A stretch of 64,000 nt of DNA from Utricularia gibba (lineage: Eukaryota > Streptophyta > Magnoliopsida > Lamiales > Lentibulariaceae). Each line of letters begins with the position of its first letter. Position 1 is the first letter of the stretch. The notes under the pieces are model-generated. The model was not told where the DNA came from. It worked only from the letters and a program-made list of their open reading frames with translations, and did no database searches. The stretch is from NCBI GenBank assembly GCA_002189035.1, contig NEEC01000020.1, forward strand, positions 310,001 through 374,000, written 5' to 3'. Below, piece by piece: positions 11,580 through 20,997 of the stretch. Position numbers and translations under genes: made by a program.

Positions 11580-12610
11580 TTCTCCAACAGCACAACCAAG
11601 AGTGCACTCTGCAACTTGTGAAGAAGAAGAAGAATGACAAGGGAGCAGCGGTTGGGTAGAAGACAAGACTGCAAACCCGCTCACCCAAGCACCAGAGCAG
11701 GTTCCCGGGCCCCTTGAGGTTTAAATTTGCATTGCTTAATTTCCCTTCCAAAACCAGAGGCGCTGCTCATCTCAGCGCTCAGCCATCAGCAGTCTGAGTT
11801 GGAGGAAGTAAGCAAAGCGGGAGGAGGGCAGATGGGTTGCTTGCATCGCGCTGCGTTGAACGGGAAATAGCTTTAAATTCTGTGCAGAAACTGGTGACAA
11901 CTTGCCGCCTGCCCCTGCCCAGCACTGGATCGTTGCTTGTATGACTCAACCACCGTGGCAGGCGCCCTGACCCGCACACTACACGGCTATCCCTTTCATT
12001 CTCCCTCTTTTTCTTTTTAAAAAAACTAGTCTGTAGCTTTAAAATAACAAATATATTTAATATGGTAATTTCAATTATTTAATTTTAGGTTTAATAAGTA
12101 ATATGTAGCAAGGGCAATCATTTTATTTCACTAGTTCAATATGATATCGACAACTGTTTTAAGGGCTCGGTTCAAAGAATGATGAAAATACGTTAAATGA
12201 ATTTCACATCAGTTATACATATGAATTGTTTATATAGATAGATTTGTATTAATCTTACATGATATTTTTTATTAAAAGAAGAAATTGTAAAATTATATAG
12301 ATTATGAGTTCAAAACAAACAATATCATATAAGAATAATAATTATTTTTTATCAGTACAAGTTCCGTATATTATTTAAATAAAACCACATTATTATTTCT
12401 GAATTTTCAATATCTCTCGGGCCAAATTTTATTTTTAAAATTTTGTTAATATTACATTTTTGGAGATATTTTTTAAAAAAAAAAGCAGGAGAAAATCAAC
12501 ATTTAAAATCAAGTATATATATATATATATATATATATAATGGGGGCGCGGTAAAAGAGAAAGTAGATTGCATTTTCCACCCCCATTTTATTTTGTGCAA
12601 AGGCCTTCCT
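11580..12610. other. Intergenic: TRM 5' region and AT-rich spacer
   Basis: 11580-12000 is the likely promoter and 5' UTR of the TRM gene and is only moderately AT-rich. 12005-12600 is AT-rich and ends in a TA microsatellite. No further gene is seen; the short frame at 12443 crosses the microsatellite and the 3' end of the peroxidase. Confidence 0.6.
12512..12540. repeat. TA dinucleotide microsatellite
   Basis: An uninterrupted run of TA units of about 28 bases, just downstream of the peroxidase stop codon on the opposite strand. Confidence 0.9.
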
Positions 12611-13923
12611 TCAATTCACTGCTCTGCAATTCTTTCTCACTTCACCGGTCTCTATAACTCCGACGTTCCCCAATCTCACCATTGCCGCAGCGAAGGCCTG
12701 AAAGAACAACGTCTGATTCCTGGCGAACGAGTCCACCGTGGATTTGGTACGGGTATCGCCGTAGAGTCCTTGATCCGACGAGAAAACTCCCATTCCTTTG
12801 ACGATTCTCTTGTAATAATCGTTGTCGAAGACGGTGGCCGTGGAGTCCAGCAATTGGCCGGCGTTTCTGTCGGTGTTCAGTTTCGGACACTGATTCTGAA
12901 GAGTGGCGGCGAATTTGGAGTTCAGCGTGGGATCAACGCCATTCGTGGAGTTGAAATTGCGAAGGCGTGAGTTGAAAGAGGAGCAGTGCGAGAATCCGAG
13001 AGTGTGGCCGCCTGACAGCGCTACGAGGTCATTCGCCGATAAGCCACGGCTGGAAAAGCTCTGGATTAGTTGCGAGGCGCTGAACGTCGGCGCCGGGAGG
13101 TTCACGGTGTCATTCGCATTCGAAACTCGCCCGTCCTTTCTTCCCTTGAGCACGCCCCAATTCGGCCCCCCTGCCTGCGATTGAAATCGATTCGATTAGG
13201 GTTTGCTCGTTGATTTGGTGAGCGAATCAGTCAGTATACCAAGACGACAACGTCTCTAGCGGCAATCGCGATTATATCCGCGCAGGAGACGATCCGAGGG
13301 CAAGCTTTCTCCAGCCGCCGCTTGGCGTTGTCGATGACGTAAAATGCAGCTAAAGAGACATTCGGCGGGCCGTCCTTCTCCGCCTTGTTCCCCGGCGTCG
13401 AATCCAACAGCACCGACGCGTCACATCCCTGCACAGTAAGCACATGCCATCCACTCACCATCATACATACCATGCATGCATTACAAATGATCCCATCCGT
13501 CCATCACTACAAGATCCAGCGGTTCCACTAATACCATTAAATAAAAAAATTATAATATCATTAATAATAAATTATATTCCATGCAACTCCCGCATTTGCG
13601 TAAAAAAATTGATGCATGTTGTACCATGGAGCAAAAGCAAGCCCCACGCTTACCCTCACGAAGCAGTCATGGAAGAACATCCTCAGAATGCGAGGGGAAA
13701 CTCTAGGATCGTTCCTCACGGCCTTCGCCACCGCACCGGAGACGATCCTCTCCGCCCGAGGGCACGTCCGCGCGTAGAAATTCACGTCGAGCGCGGCCGC
13801 CGTGTCGCGGAGCCCCGCCACCGCGAGCAGAACCAGAAGCAGAGAAGAGCCGAATCGGAGAGGCATTGCGAGGTTGGATGCTCCGATGTGGATAGGAGCG
13901 GTGAGGCCCCGGGAGGGCGCCAT
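12611..13923 (-). CDS. Class III peroxidase, PRX64/PRX66-like
   Basis: Secreted haem peroxidase acting on H2O2 and phenolics in the cell wall, for example in lignification. Three phase-0 exons: 13654-13923, 13240-13428 and 12611-13174, giving 340 aa. A second in-frame ATG at 13866 would give 321 aa with a cleaner signal peptide ([18 protein letters not shown]). It starts mature sequence at [11 protein letters not shown]. The distal site [17 protein letters not shown] is split exactly at intron 1. Next come [17 protein letters not shown] and [18 protein letters not shown]. The proximal haem His lies in [12 protein letters not shown]. The conserved cysteines are present. All residues expected for activity are seen. 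The order next to the TRM gene resembles Arabidopsis At5g51850/At5g51890. Confidence 0.95.
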
Positions 13924-15146
13924 TATATGCAACTAAGGGAAAGTTTTCGGTTGCATGGATTTGATTGGTGAACGAGAAGATGTTGAGCGTAAACAAGAAG
14001 CATCCCACTTTCTCCATTACATCGATTGCTAATAACAACTTTTTCGTGCTCCCACATAATTGAGCATGTGAGTTTTTTTTTTCCTCGGATAATAGTGATT
14101 TAAATTATTTAGGATGTGTGTTGATAGGTCGGATAGTAAAATAGGATATATAATAATTATTTTTAGTAAACATGTTTGTTATTCATAATTTTTCTAGAAT
14201 GAAAATGTAGTTTATAAGAAATAAATATATTATATAAAATTATTCTTATTTAAATAAAATACATTTTATTCTATAAAAAATGATAAAAAAATGAAGGTTT
14301 AATTTTTCTAGGATAAATAATGTTAATTTTATATTATCAAGGTTTAATATAAACATTGTTTTGTAAAAAATGATTAAGAAGTGAGAATAAAGCTTTTAGT
14401 TGGAATGATTAATCAATCCACCCTTTTAAAGGCGTTAAAATGTTTCCATCAGGTTGGGGAATGAATTGAAGGACAAGGAATCATTATAAAAGAAAATGTT
14501 GAATACATGTAACTCATCTTTGGAATGAATCCGATTTCGGCATGACGGAATTCATAGGATTATGTTTTGATATGAAACTCGATTTTGATCGATCAAATCC
14601 GAGTTTGATTGAACTTGATTTTGATCGATTAAGTTCGAGTTTGATTGATGGATGTATATATTTTTAATTTTTTATTGTATTGTATTTACATAAACTTGAT
14701 TTTGACCGATTGAGTTCGATTTTGATTGATTAAATATGTATAATTTAATTTTGTTGTTATATTTACATAAATTTGATTTCAGTCGTATTAGGTTAATTTT
14801 CGGTATCAGAGAATAATGATTAATAAAAAAATGAAAGTTCAGGTGTTAATTCATACGGACACCTCCTATTCGCTCCTACTACATAGAAGAGGAGATTCCA
14901 ATGCATGATTCATACATATGAAAATTTGTATGATCATTCTATTCTATATTTTCCTCTTCCTTATTTGTAATCGATATTTAAGATAGTGATAACTTATTAT
15001 TGTTATCTAAAAATGAACAACTTGATAAGATTCACATATGATATACTTTTAGGATTTTTATTCGAAATATTTAGAATACAAATATGAAACCATTTTCTAG
15101 AATCTCAAATATATATTAGAAATTCCATGTGGTTGAATTAATTATT
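13924..15146. other. Intergenic, AT-rich, with a short tandem repeat
   Basis: Promoter side of both the peroxidase (leftwards) and the PPR gene (rightwards). It holds the repeat at 14576-14790. Nothing else is recognisable. Confidence 0.6.
14576..14790 (+). repeat. Degenerate tandem repeat based on aacttgattttgatcgatt
   Basis: Units starting at about 14576, 14612, 14692 and 14769 share acttgattttgatcgatt and gttcgagtttgattgat. The two middle copies also share a following segment ending in tatttacata, giving a period near 78 bases. The last copy is cut short. Confidence 0.7.
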
Positions 15147-16982
15147 ATGATTAAAAAAAGAGTAGGAATCATCGAGGTACGGCGAGGACACCATGCATGC
15201 CTCCACCGGCTTGGGACGTCATCCGACTTGTCGCAAAATGCAGGCGACGGCGGTGGCCGGGAAGGCGACCGACTCTCGGGGATTCATCGGACTTCTGTCG
15301 GAGAAATCCATGGTCATTTCATCAGAACTTATCAGCACAAAATGCCCCATGCTATGGCGCCGGTTATCAAGTCTTATGCTCGGTCTCCAGCATCAATTGG
15401 AAAGGCCCTGTTCGCATTCGAGGAGATAGAGAACCCCACATTGCCGGTTTGGAATCATATGATTCAAGGGCTGTGTAGCAGTGATTCTCCTAAAGATGCC
15501 CTTAAACTGTTCGATAGAATGTGTGAACGAGGTTTGATGGTGGATAATCTTACTTGTATTTTTATATGTAAAGCTTGTGCGAAAGTTGCAGATATTTTAC
15601 GCGGAAAAAGGGTTCATACTCTGGTTTTGAAGCTTGGGTTTGGGTCTTATCTCTTTGTTTGTAATGCTTTGATTCATATGTACGGTTGTTGTGGTGATTT
15701 GGGGTCATCGAGGAAGGTGTTTGATGAAATGGGCGAAAGAGACTTGGTATCTTGGAACTCGTTGATATGTGCATACAGTCAGTGTGGGAAAAACAGAGAG
15801 CTTTTGGCTCTTTTTGACATGATGAGAGCCAAAAATGTGAAAGCTGATGCTGTGACAATGGTGAAAGTAGTTTTAGCTTGTGACTCTTTCGGAGATTCTG
15901 AACTTTTAGATGCTTTAGTGAGATATATTGATGATAATTGTATTGATATTGATGTTTACTTGGGAAACACACTGATTCATGCTTATGGAATTCGAGGTTC
16001 CTTAACCATGGCAAGGAGCTTTTTTGATAGGATTACTAAGAAGAATTTGGTTTCATGGAACTCGATGATAATTGCTGCTGCAAGGTCAGGGGATTTGGAC
16101 CAAGCAAAGAATTTGTTTGACGAGATGCCTCAAAGAGATGTCATTTCGTGGACTTCTTTGATCTCAGGGTATTGTCAGGGAAACAGACCTAAAGATGCAA
16201 TATCATTATTCCTAGAGATGATGGCAGCCAAAATCAAGCCTGACCAGACTACGTTAGCAAGTGTGCTCTCTGCTTGCGCTCAAGTTGGAAGACTTGATAT
16301 GGGGAAGACAGTCCATGATATTATCAGGACTAAAAATATAAAACCTGACATTTATATCGGCAATGCTCTTATAGATATGTACTGCAAATGTGGATCTGTT
16401 GAAGGTGCACTGAAGGTGTTTCATAATCTGCAAGACAGGGATTCCATTTCATGGACATCTGTCATTTCTGGGTTGGCAGTGAACGGTGATTCTGAGCATG
16501 CTCTTCAACTCTTTTCGCAGATGTTACGAGAAGGAGTGACACCCATTTATGGGACATTCGTTGCGATATTACTTGCTTGTGCTCATGCTGGCCTGGTTGA
16601 AAAAGGCCTGCATTTTTTCTCCATTATGCAGAAAGATTATGGCTTGACACCTCAAATGAAGCACTACGGGTGTGTGGTAGATCTCCTTTGTCGAGCGGGA
16701 CACCTGGATAGAGCATATCAGTTCATCAAGGAAATGCCAGTATTCCCAAATCCTGTGATATGGAGAATATTTCTTAGTGCTTGCAAAGTTCATGACAATC
16801 TGGTTTTCGCCCAAATTGCAACTGAAAAACTCGTTGAGTTGGATGCTGATAACGGTTTGAACTATGTGCTATCATCAAACTCTTATGCCAGTGCACAGAA
16901 ATGGGACGATGCCATCAAAATGAGAGAGTTAATTGACAAAGATCACATCTTCAAGCCCAATGGCTGGAGTCGCATGCACTAA
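15147..16982 (+). CDS. Pentatricopeptide repeat protein, PLS subfamily, E class
   Basis: RNA-binding protein of the type that edits or processes mitochondrial or plastid RNA. Intronless, about 611 aa from the ATG at 15147. The upstream reading frame continues to 15129 without an ATG. Repeats are clear from about residue 80, including typical P/L/S spacing (WNSLICAYSQCGKN, DVISWTSLISGYCQGNRPKDAI, DIYIGNALIDMYCKCGSVEGALKVF). The C-terminus follows E-motif order and stops at KPNGWSRMH, so there is no DYW deaminase domain; any editing role would need a partner supplying it. The N-terminal 60 residues are Gly/Arg-rich and do not look like a normal PPR start. Other frames open at 15193-15197 (for example MPPPAWDVIRLVAKC), so the true N-terminus is uncertain. 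Confidence 0.92.
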   Translation: MIKKRVGIIEVRRGHHACLHRLGTSSDLSQNAGDGGGREGDRLSGIHRTSVGEIHGHFIRTYQHKMPHAMAPVIKSYARSPASIGKALFAFEEIENPTLPVWNHMIQGLCSSDSPKDALKLFDRMCERGLMVDNLTCIFICKACAKVADILRGKRVHTLVLKLGFGSYLFVCNALIHMYGCCGDLGSSRKVFDEMGERDLVSWNSLICAYSQCGKNRELLALFDMMRAKNVKADAVTMVKVVLACDSFGDSELLDALVRYIDDNCIDIDVYLGNTLIHAYGIRGSLTMARSFFDRITKKNLVSWNSMIIAAARSGDLDQAKNLFDEMPQRDVISWTSLISGYCQGNRPKDAISLFLEMMAAKIKPDQTTLASVLSACAQVGRLDMGKTVHDIIRTKNIKPDIYIGNALIDMYCKCGSVEGALKVFHNLQDRDSISWTSVISGLAVNGDSEHALQLFSQMLREGVTPIYGTFVAILLACAHAGLVEKGLHFFSIMQKDYGLTPQMKHYGCVVDLLCRAGHLDRAYQFIKEMPVFPNPVIWRIFLSACKVHDNLVFAQIATEKLVELDADNGLNYVLSSNSYASAQKWDDAIKMRELIDKDHIFKPNGWSRMH

Positions 16983-17079
16983 GGGACGCAGCCGAAGATC
17001 TGCTTTGCTTGAGTTAAAAGATGAATTTTATATCTTCACCCCTGTGAAAGAATCTTCATCTGGATGGCGGCATAAATGG

Positions 17080-17440
17080 CTGATTCTTGTTTCTGACCAT
17101 TGGTTTGGTGACATCGTCGAGAGCTCTTACAATCGACTCAAAGAAGCAGGTGAGGGCTAAAGGCCCTTGGTTCACTAGGTACCCTTCCCATGTAGCTCAG
17201 CACAATATGTGGCACAACTTTTTGATCTTGAATTCTAATCACATCTGTATTTCCTTTGATAAATTACACCCCAAATCGGGGGTAAAACATGTACAGTAAC
17301 TGAAGTTTAATTTTTATATGTTACAGCGACAAAGTGGAACCAGAAGCTGACAGAAGAAACTGGTGGTCAACGATTATATGTTCCTTTTTTTATCAACACC
17401 AGGGTACGGAAAATGCTTGATGACTGGAAGTTCAGCTAGT
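17080..17440 (+). pseudogene. Decayed fragment of prolyl-tRNA synthetase (3'-terminal exons)
   Basis: Aligns by eye with the last two exons of the ProRS gene at 33800-36633. Here gagctcttacaatcgactca and aagaagcaggtgagggctaa match 36320-36366, which encodes SSYHELKEA. aggcccttggttcactaggt matches the exon end GPWSAR and the intron donor. After an intron at the same place, acagcgacaaagtgg, agaagaaactggtgg and aaatgcttgatgactgg match exon 11 (36489-36595). Intron sequence before the first exon is also similar (attcttgtttct..accattg). Frame stops and small deletions make it non-functional. Because intron positions are kept, it arose by DNA duplication rather than from mRNA. Confidence 0.75.
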
Positions 17441-17478
17441 TGAACAAATATTCAACTAGCTACAGTTGCAAGTAGAAT

Positions 17479-17917
17479 TCATGATAAAAAATTCCGGTCA
17501 TCAATGAAGCGGCCAAAGTGAATCCCATCTTGAAATCGTTGAGAAGAACAACAGGGAAGGTGACCTTTAGGTCTGCTGTAAGCGAATCTGGTCACATACT
17601 CCGTTATCAGAAGATTGCAGCAATGACATCATTCACACCCAATGCTCCAAATGACAGAGATTGTCTGTACCACATAGAAACAAGCCACCCAAGAAGGATA
17701 TTTTTCCACAAAGTGCCCTTCTTGTTACCTCAGGTACGATCCGTACAATGTCTACCAACCGTTTCGGTGTGTCGATCTCCTGCACAGGTCGGATTCTGTA
17801 AAACTGCAGCGAGAATCGTAATGAACTAGTGGTTCTTGAACTTCCACAACGGAGGCTTGGTGCTACTGGTCTGTAACTTTGAAGGCAAGCAGACGCCAAA
17901 GGCGCTACCTTTGCCAT
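17479..17917 (-). pseudogene. Ycf20-like plastid protein copy with several frame breaks
   Basis: The ATG at 17917 begins a transit-peptide-like stretch (MAKVAPLASACLQSYRP, Ser/Arg-rich). Downstream, fragments in shifting frames read in order: LWKNILLGWLV, SLSFGALGVNDVIAA, ITEYVTRFAYSRPK, VTFPVVLLNDFKMGF and FIDDRNFLS. From memory, this order resembles nuclear-encoded Ycf20-like proteins (YSRPKVTFP, NNFKMGFTYGLFIDAF), which sit in thylakoids. Four frame changes are needed in about 440 bases: three fit a missing base in G or T runs and one fits an extra G. No intron is seen. It may be a decaying, possibly processed, copy or an active gene hidden by base errors. The family assignment rests on memory only. 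Confidence 0.45.
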
Positions 17918-17929
17918 TTCCAACAGCTT

Positions 17930-19193
17930 AAAAATGGATCCCTATCAGTTATCTGCGTCAACGTCCTGAAACAGACGATTCTCAGTCAATGAATAACAGG
18001 AGAAATTCCAAGGCGAAGTCCCAACCAGATGCATACTTTTCCCAGGTTTCATCTTTCGACCAAATGCTCATAGAAAGAGGAAAAGAACCCTAAGCCCAGC
18101 AATCGGCAATTGCTATGGCGAAAAGGGTCGAGATTGAGTAATGGAATTGGGGAAAAATGCTACATGGCGCCTGAGATAGGGAGACAGGGAGAGAGAGAGT
18201 GAGTGAGTGGAGAGTGAGGTGATCAAAAGCCGAGGGACAGTGATACGGCGTCGTATTAGGCGACCAAGTTGTCTCCAGGGAAGCCATAAATGCGTACTTG
18301 ACGTGGTAACTGGTAAATTTTGGAGAGGGATGAGCAACTTGCAAGTTGCATTTACCATGCCGAGTTTAAAGTGAAAAGCTTTGAAAACAATTTTAGAAAG
18401 GAGTGAAGTAGAGAGGACAAAGAACAGCAAACAGAAGAAGAGAGGGGTGTGGGTCTTTTCGCTCATTCACGCTGAGTTGGCCCACCGCCCATGTCGTCGT
18501 CTCCCTCCTCCAGTCGAGTTGTGTAAGCTGCTGAATCGCAACTCGCATATTTGCTGAGTTTGTTCTGTTGTGTAGACCCCTGATTGTGTTGCGCTTATCA
18601 ACTTTTGGGGCAATTTCATCAATTCCCCCATCGGAAAAGTTCGATTCTTGGCATCTTTCTCGGCAGTTCCTGGATCTGGGGGATCGTTTTTCAGTGCTAT
18701 TTTTCTGGTGGGTCTTTGATTTTGCGATTGTATGTTTACTTGGGTTTTCCTTGAATTGTCGTAGAATAGGGCTTTGTTTGCTTTGTTGCTTCGCGTTCAT
18801 ATCTCCCTTTTTCCTTTGGTATCAGTTTAAATCGATTGGACTTTTTTCTTTTGATGTTTGGTCGCATGCCTTATTTTGATTTTTCGAAGATTGCGTTCCT
18901 TTGAACTCTGCTTTTCTTGAATTTTCAGATCCAGCAACCGTGTGCGAATGAAGGATTGAAACTACACTCTTCTAGGGGGAATTTGCGGATATACGTTTCA
19001 TATTTCCATGGTTTAAAAACACTTCCAGCTGTCTGAGGCAACTGCTCCATGACCTCATCATTTATCTCTTCGTTGACTTGATTAGGTTCTCTGCTGGTTT
19101 TGACTATTTGAAGTCCATAATACAAACCAGAAGACATTGACTCTAGTATCCTGTTGTCTTCCTTGAGAATTTGAGGTTAGTTTAAGCTGTAGT
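17930..19193. other. 5' region of the PEPKR1-like kinase and spacer
   Basis: 18480-19193 is less AT-rich, with T-rich segments and splice-like signals, and probably holds the kinase 5' UTR with an intron. 17930-18480 holds no recognisable gene; minus-strand frames there are simple-sequence artefacts. Confidence 0.5.
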
Positions 19194-20997
19194 ATGGCTG
19201 TTTCCTTTGGGAACAGCCATTTGGTATCACCATCTTCGTGTTTGTGCCGCTGTTATAGAGTAGCTAGCTTGAAAGAAACTATTTTGGGGTGTAAAGAGAC
19301 GTCGAATCTTCATGATCGCTATATTCTTGGGAAACAATTGGGATTGGGGCAGTTTGGTGTGATCAGGGAATGTGTTGACAAATTCAGTGGAGAGGTTCTT
19401 GCTTGCAAATCTATTTCTAAGGACAGGCTAGTCACTCAGGAAGATGCAAATAGCATCAAGCTCGAGATCGAGATTATGGCTAGGCTGTCTGGCCACCCAA
19501 ATGTGGTTGACCTCAAAGCCGTTTATGAGGAGGTAGATTATGTGCATCTGATAATGGAGCTCTGTGCTGGGGGTGAGCTTTTCCACAAGCTAGAAAAGCA
19601 TGGGAGGTTTTCAGAATCGGAGGCAAGGGTGCTTTTCACTCATCTGATGCAAGTTGTGGCATATTGTCATGAAAACGGTGTTGTTCACCGAGATTTGAAG
19701 CCTGAAAATGTTCTCCTGGCAACAAAATCATCTTCTTCTCCTATCAAGTTGGCGGATTTTGGTCTTGCAACCTACATTAGCCCAGGTTCGAATTCTCACA
19801 CCTTTGCTAACCTTCTCATGCGTTTTCTACTAGTTTTGACATGCTTAGATTCTGTTTGAGCAGGAAAGAGTCTAAATGGAATAGTTGGAAGCCCGTTTTA
19901 TATTGCTCCTGAGGTTCTCTCTGGTAGCTATGATCAGGCTGCTGATGTCTGGAGTGCTGGTGTAATTCTTTACATTCTTCTAAGTGGGATGCCTCCATTT
20001 TGGGGAAAGACAAAGTCTCGTATATTCGAGGCTGTTAGAGCAGCTGACTTGCGCTTTCCTTACAATGTTTGGGACTTTATATCAGATTCAGCAAAGGATT
20101 TGATCCAAGGGATGCTGTGCAGGGTTACCTCCAAAAGGCCAACTGCTCGCCAGGTTCTTGGTGAGATTTCAGTTCAATGTTCATATGCAAAGCATTTTCT
20201 CTCAGCCTTTTGTATATAAATCTGAACCCTTCAGTCCCTGATAGTGTTGCATTGTTTAACAGAGCACCCTTGGGTGAAGAATACGATACCGGTTTCGATT
20301 GATCCACTAAAAGTTCATGATCAGAGTCTGGGGCTGGTTTCAGAGCAAAGTTACACACCATCATCCTTCATGGCTAGGAGTCAGGATATCAGTTTTGGGC
20401 TAGGAACTCCAATCATCCCTGATGTGCAGTCTCTTTGTTTTACTTGCAAATCATCCTTCTCTTCTTTTCCGAGCATCTCGTTCTCGGCATCACAGGAAAC
20501 CATTGGATTTACCTTCCATAACAGCTCTGGAACTAACACCGTTGAACTCTCCCCCACTGTCATTGCATTACCGAGCTTTGCTTTCTTTGGTAGCGAACAT
20601 GATGCTGAACAGGAGATGAGATCTGCAGATGCCAATGGTGATTCCTCTAGAACCAGCCTAATCCTTCATGGTATGTTGCTCTCTTTTCAACACTAAACAT
20701 GATAATGCCTACAGTTTTGTTCTGAAAAATCATCAAGCTATTCTTCTCACGCTTGTTTCATTTCACAAACTGCGTGATGCAGCATCCTCTGATCCAGGGT
20801 TGAAGGCGGGTGAGCTGCGCAACACCGGTTCCGGCAACATTCCGAGAAGGGCCGGGATACAGAGCCGGAGGAACCGCACGATCAGTCTCGGAGAGCTGGA
20901 GAACATCGACCTTGTTGTCACAGAATCAGTCATAAGATGGGCTTCCTGCACGAATCTGCCTACAACCACTTCTCTCCGGCTGTCCCTCGTATGCTAG
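19194..20997 (+). CDS. CDPK/SnRK superfamily protein kinase, PEPKR1-like
   Basis: Ser/Thr kinase of the PEP carboxylase-kinase-related group, which has a CDPK-type catalytic domain but no EF hands. Four exons: 19194-19785, 19864-20160, 20263-20670 and 20783-20997, giving 503 aa. The Gly-rich loop GKQLGLGQFGVI lies at about 47-57, the ATP Lys at about 72 (VLACKSI), HRDLKPEN at 165-172, DFGLA at 188-192 and the APE motif in SPFYIAPEVL in exon 2. The kinase domain ends in exon 3 at EHPWVKN. The rest is a Ser/Thr-rich tail with no Ca-binding loops. It shares LDLKAVYEE-type and HENGVVHRDLKPENVLLAT blocks with Arabidopsis At1g12580 as I remember it. The N-terminal 40 residues are unremarkable. Confidence 0.92.

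Noticed and set aside
12443-12970. Plus-strand frame of 175 codons
   Set aside because: It crosses a TA microsatellite and then runs antisense to the peroxidase; a shadow of that gene.
15562-16014. Minus-strand frame of 150 codons
   Set aside because: Antisense to the PPR gene, with no family resemblance.
18113-18800. Minus-strand frames upstream of the kinase
   Set aside because: Ser/Leu-rich simple sequence antisense to the likely kinase leader; no evidence of a gene.
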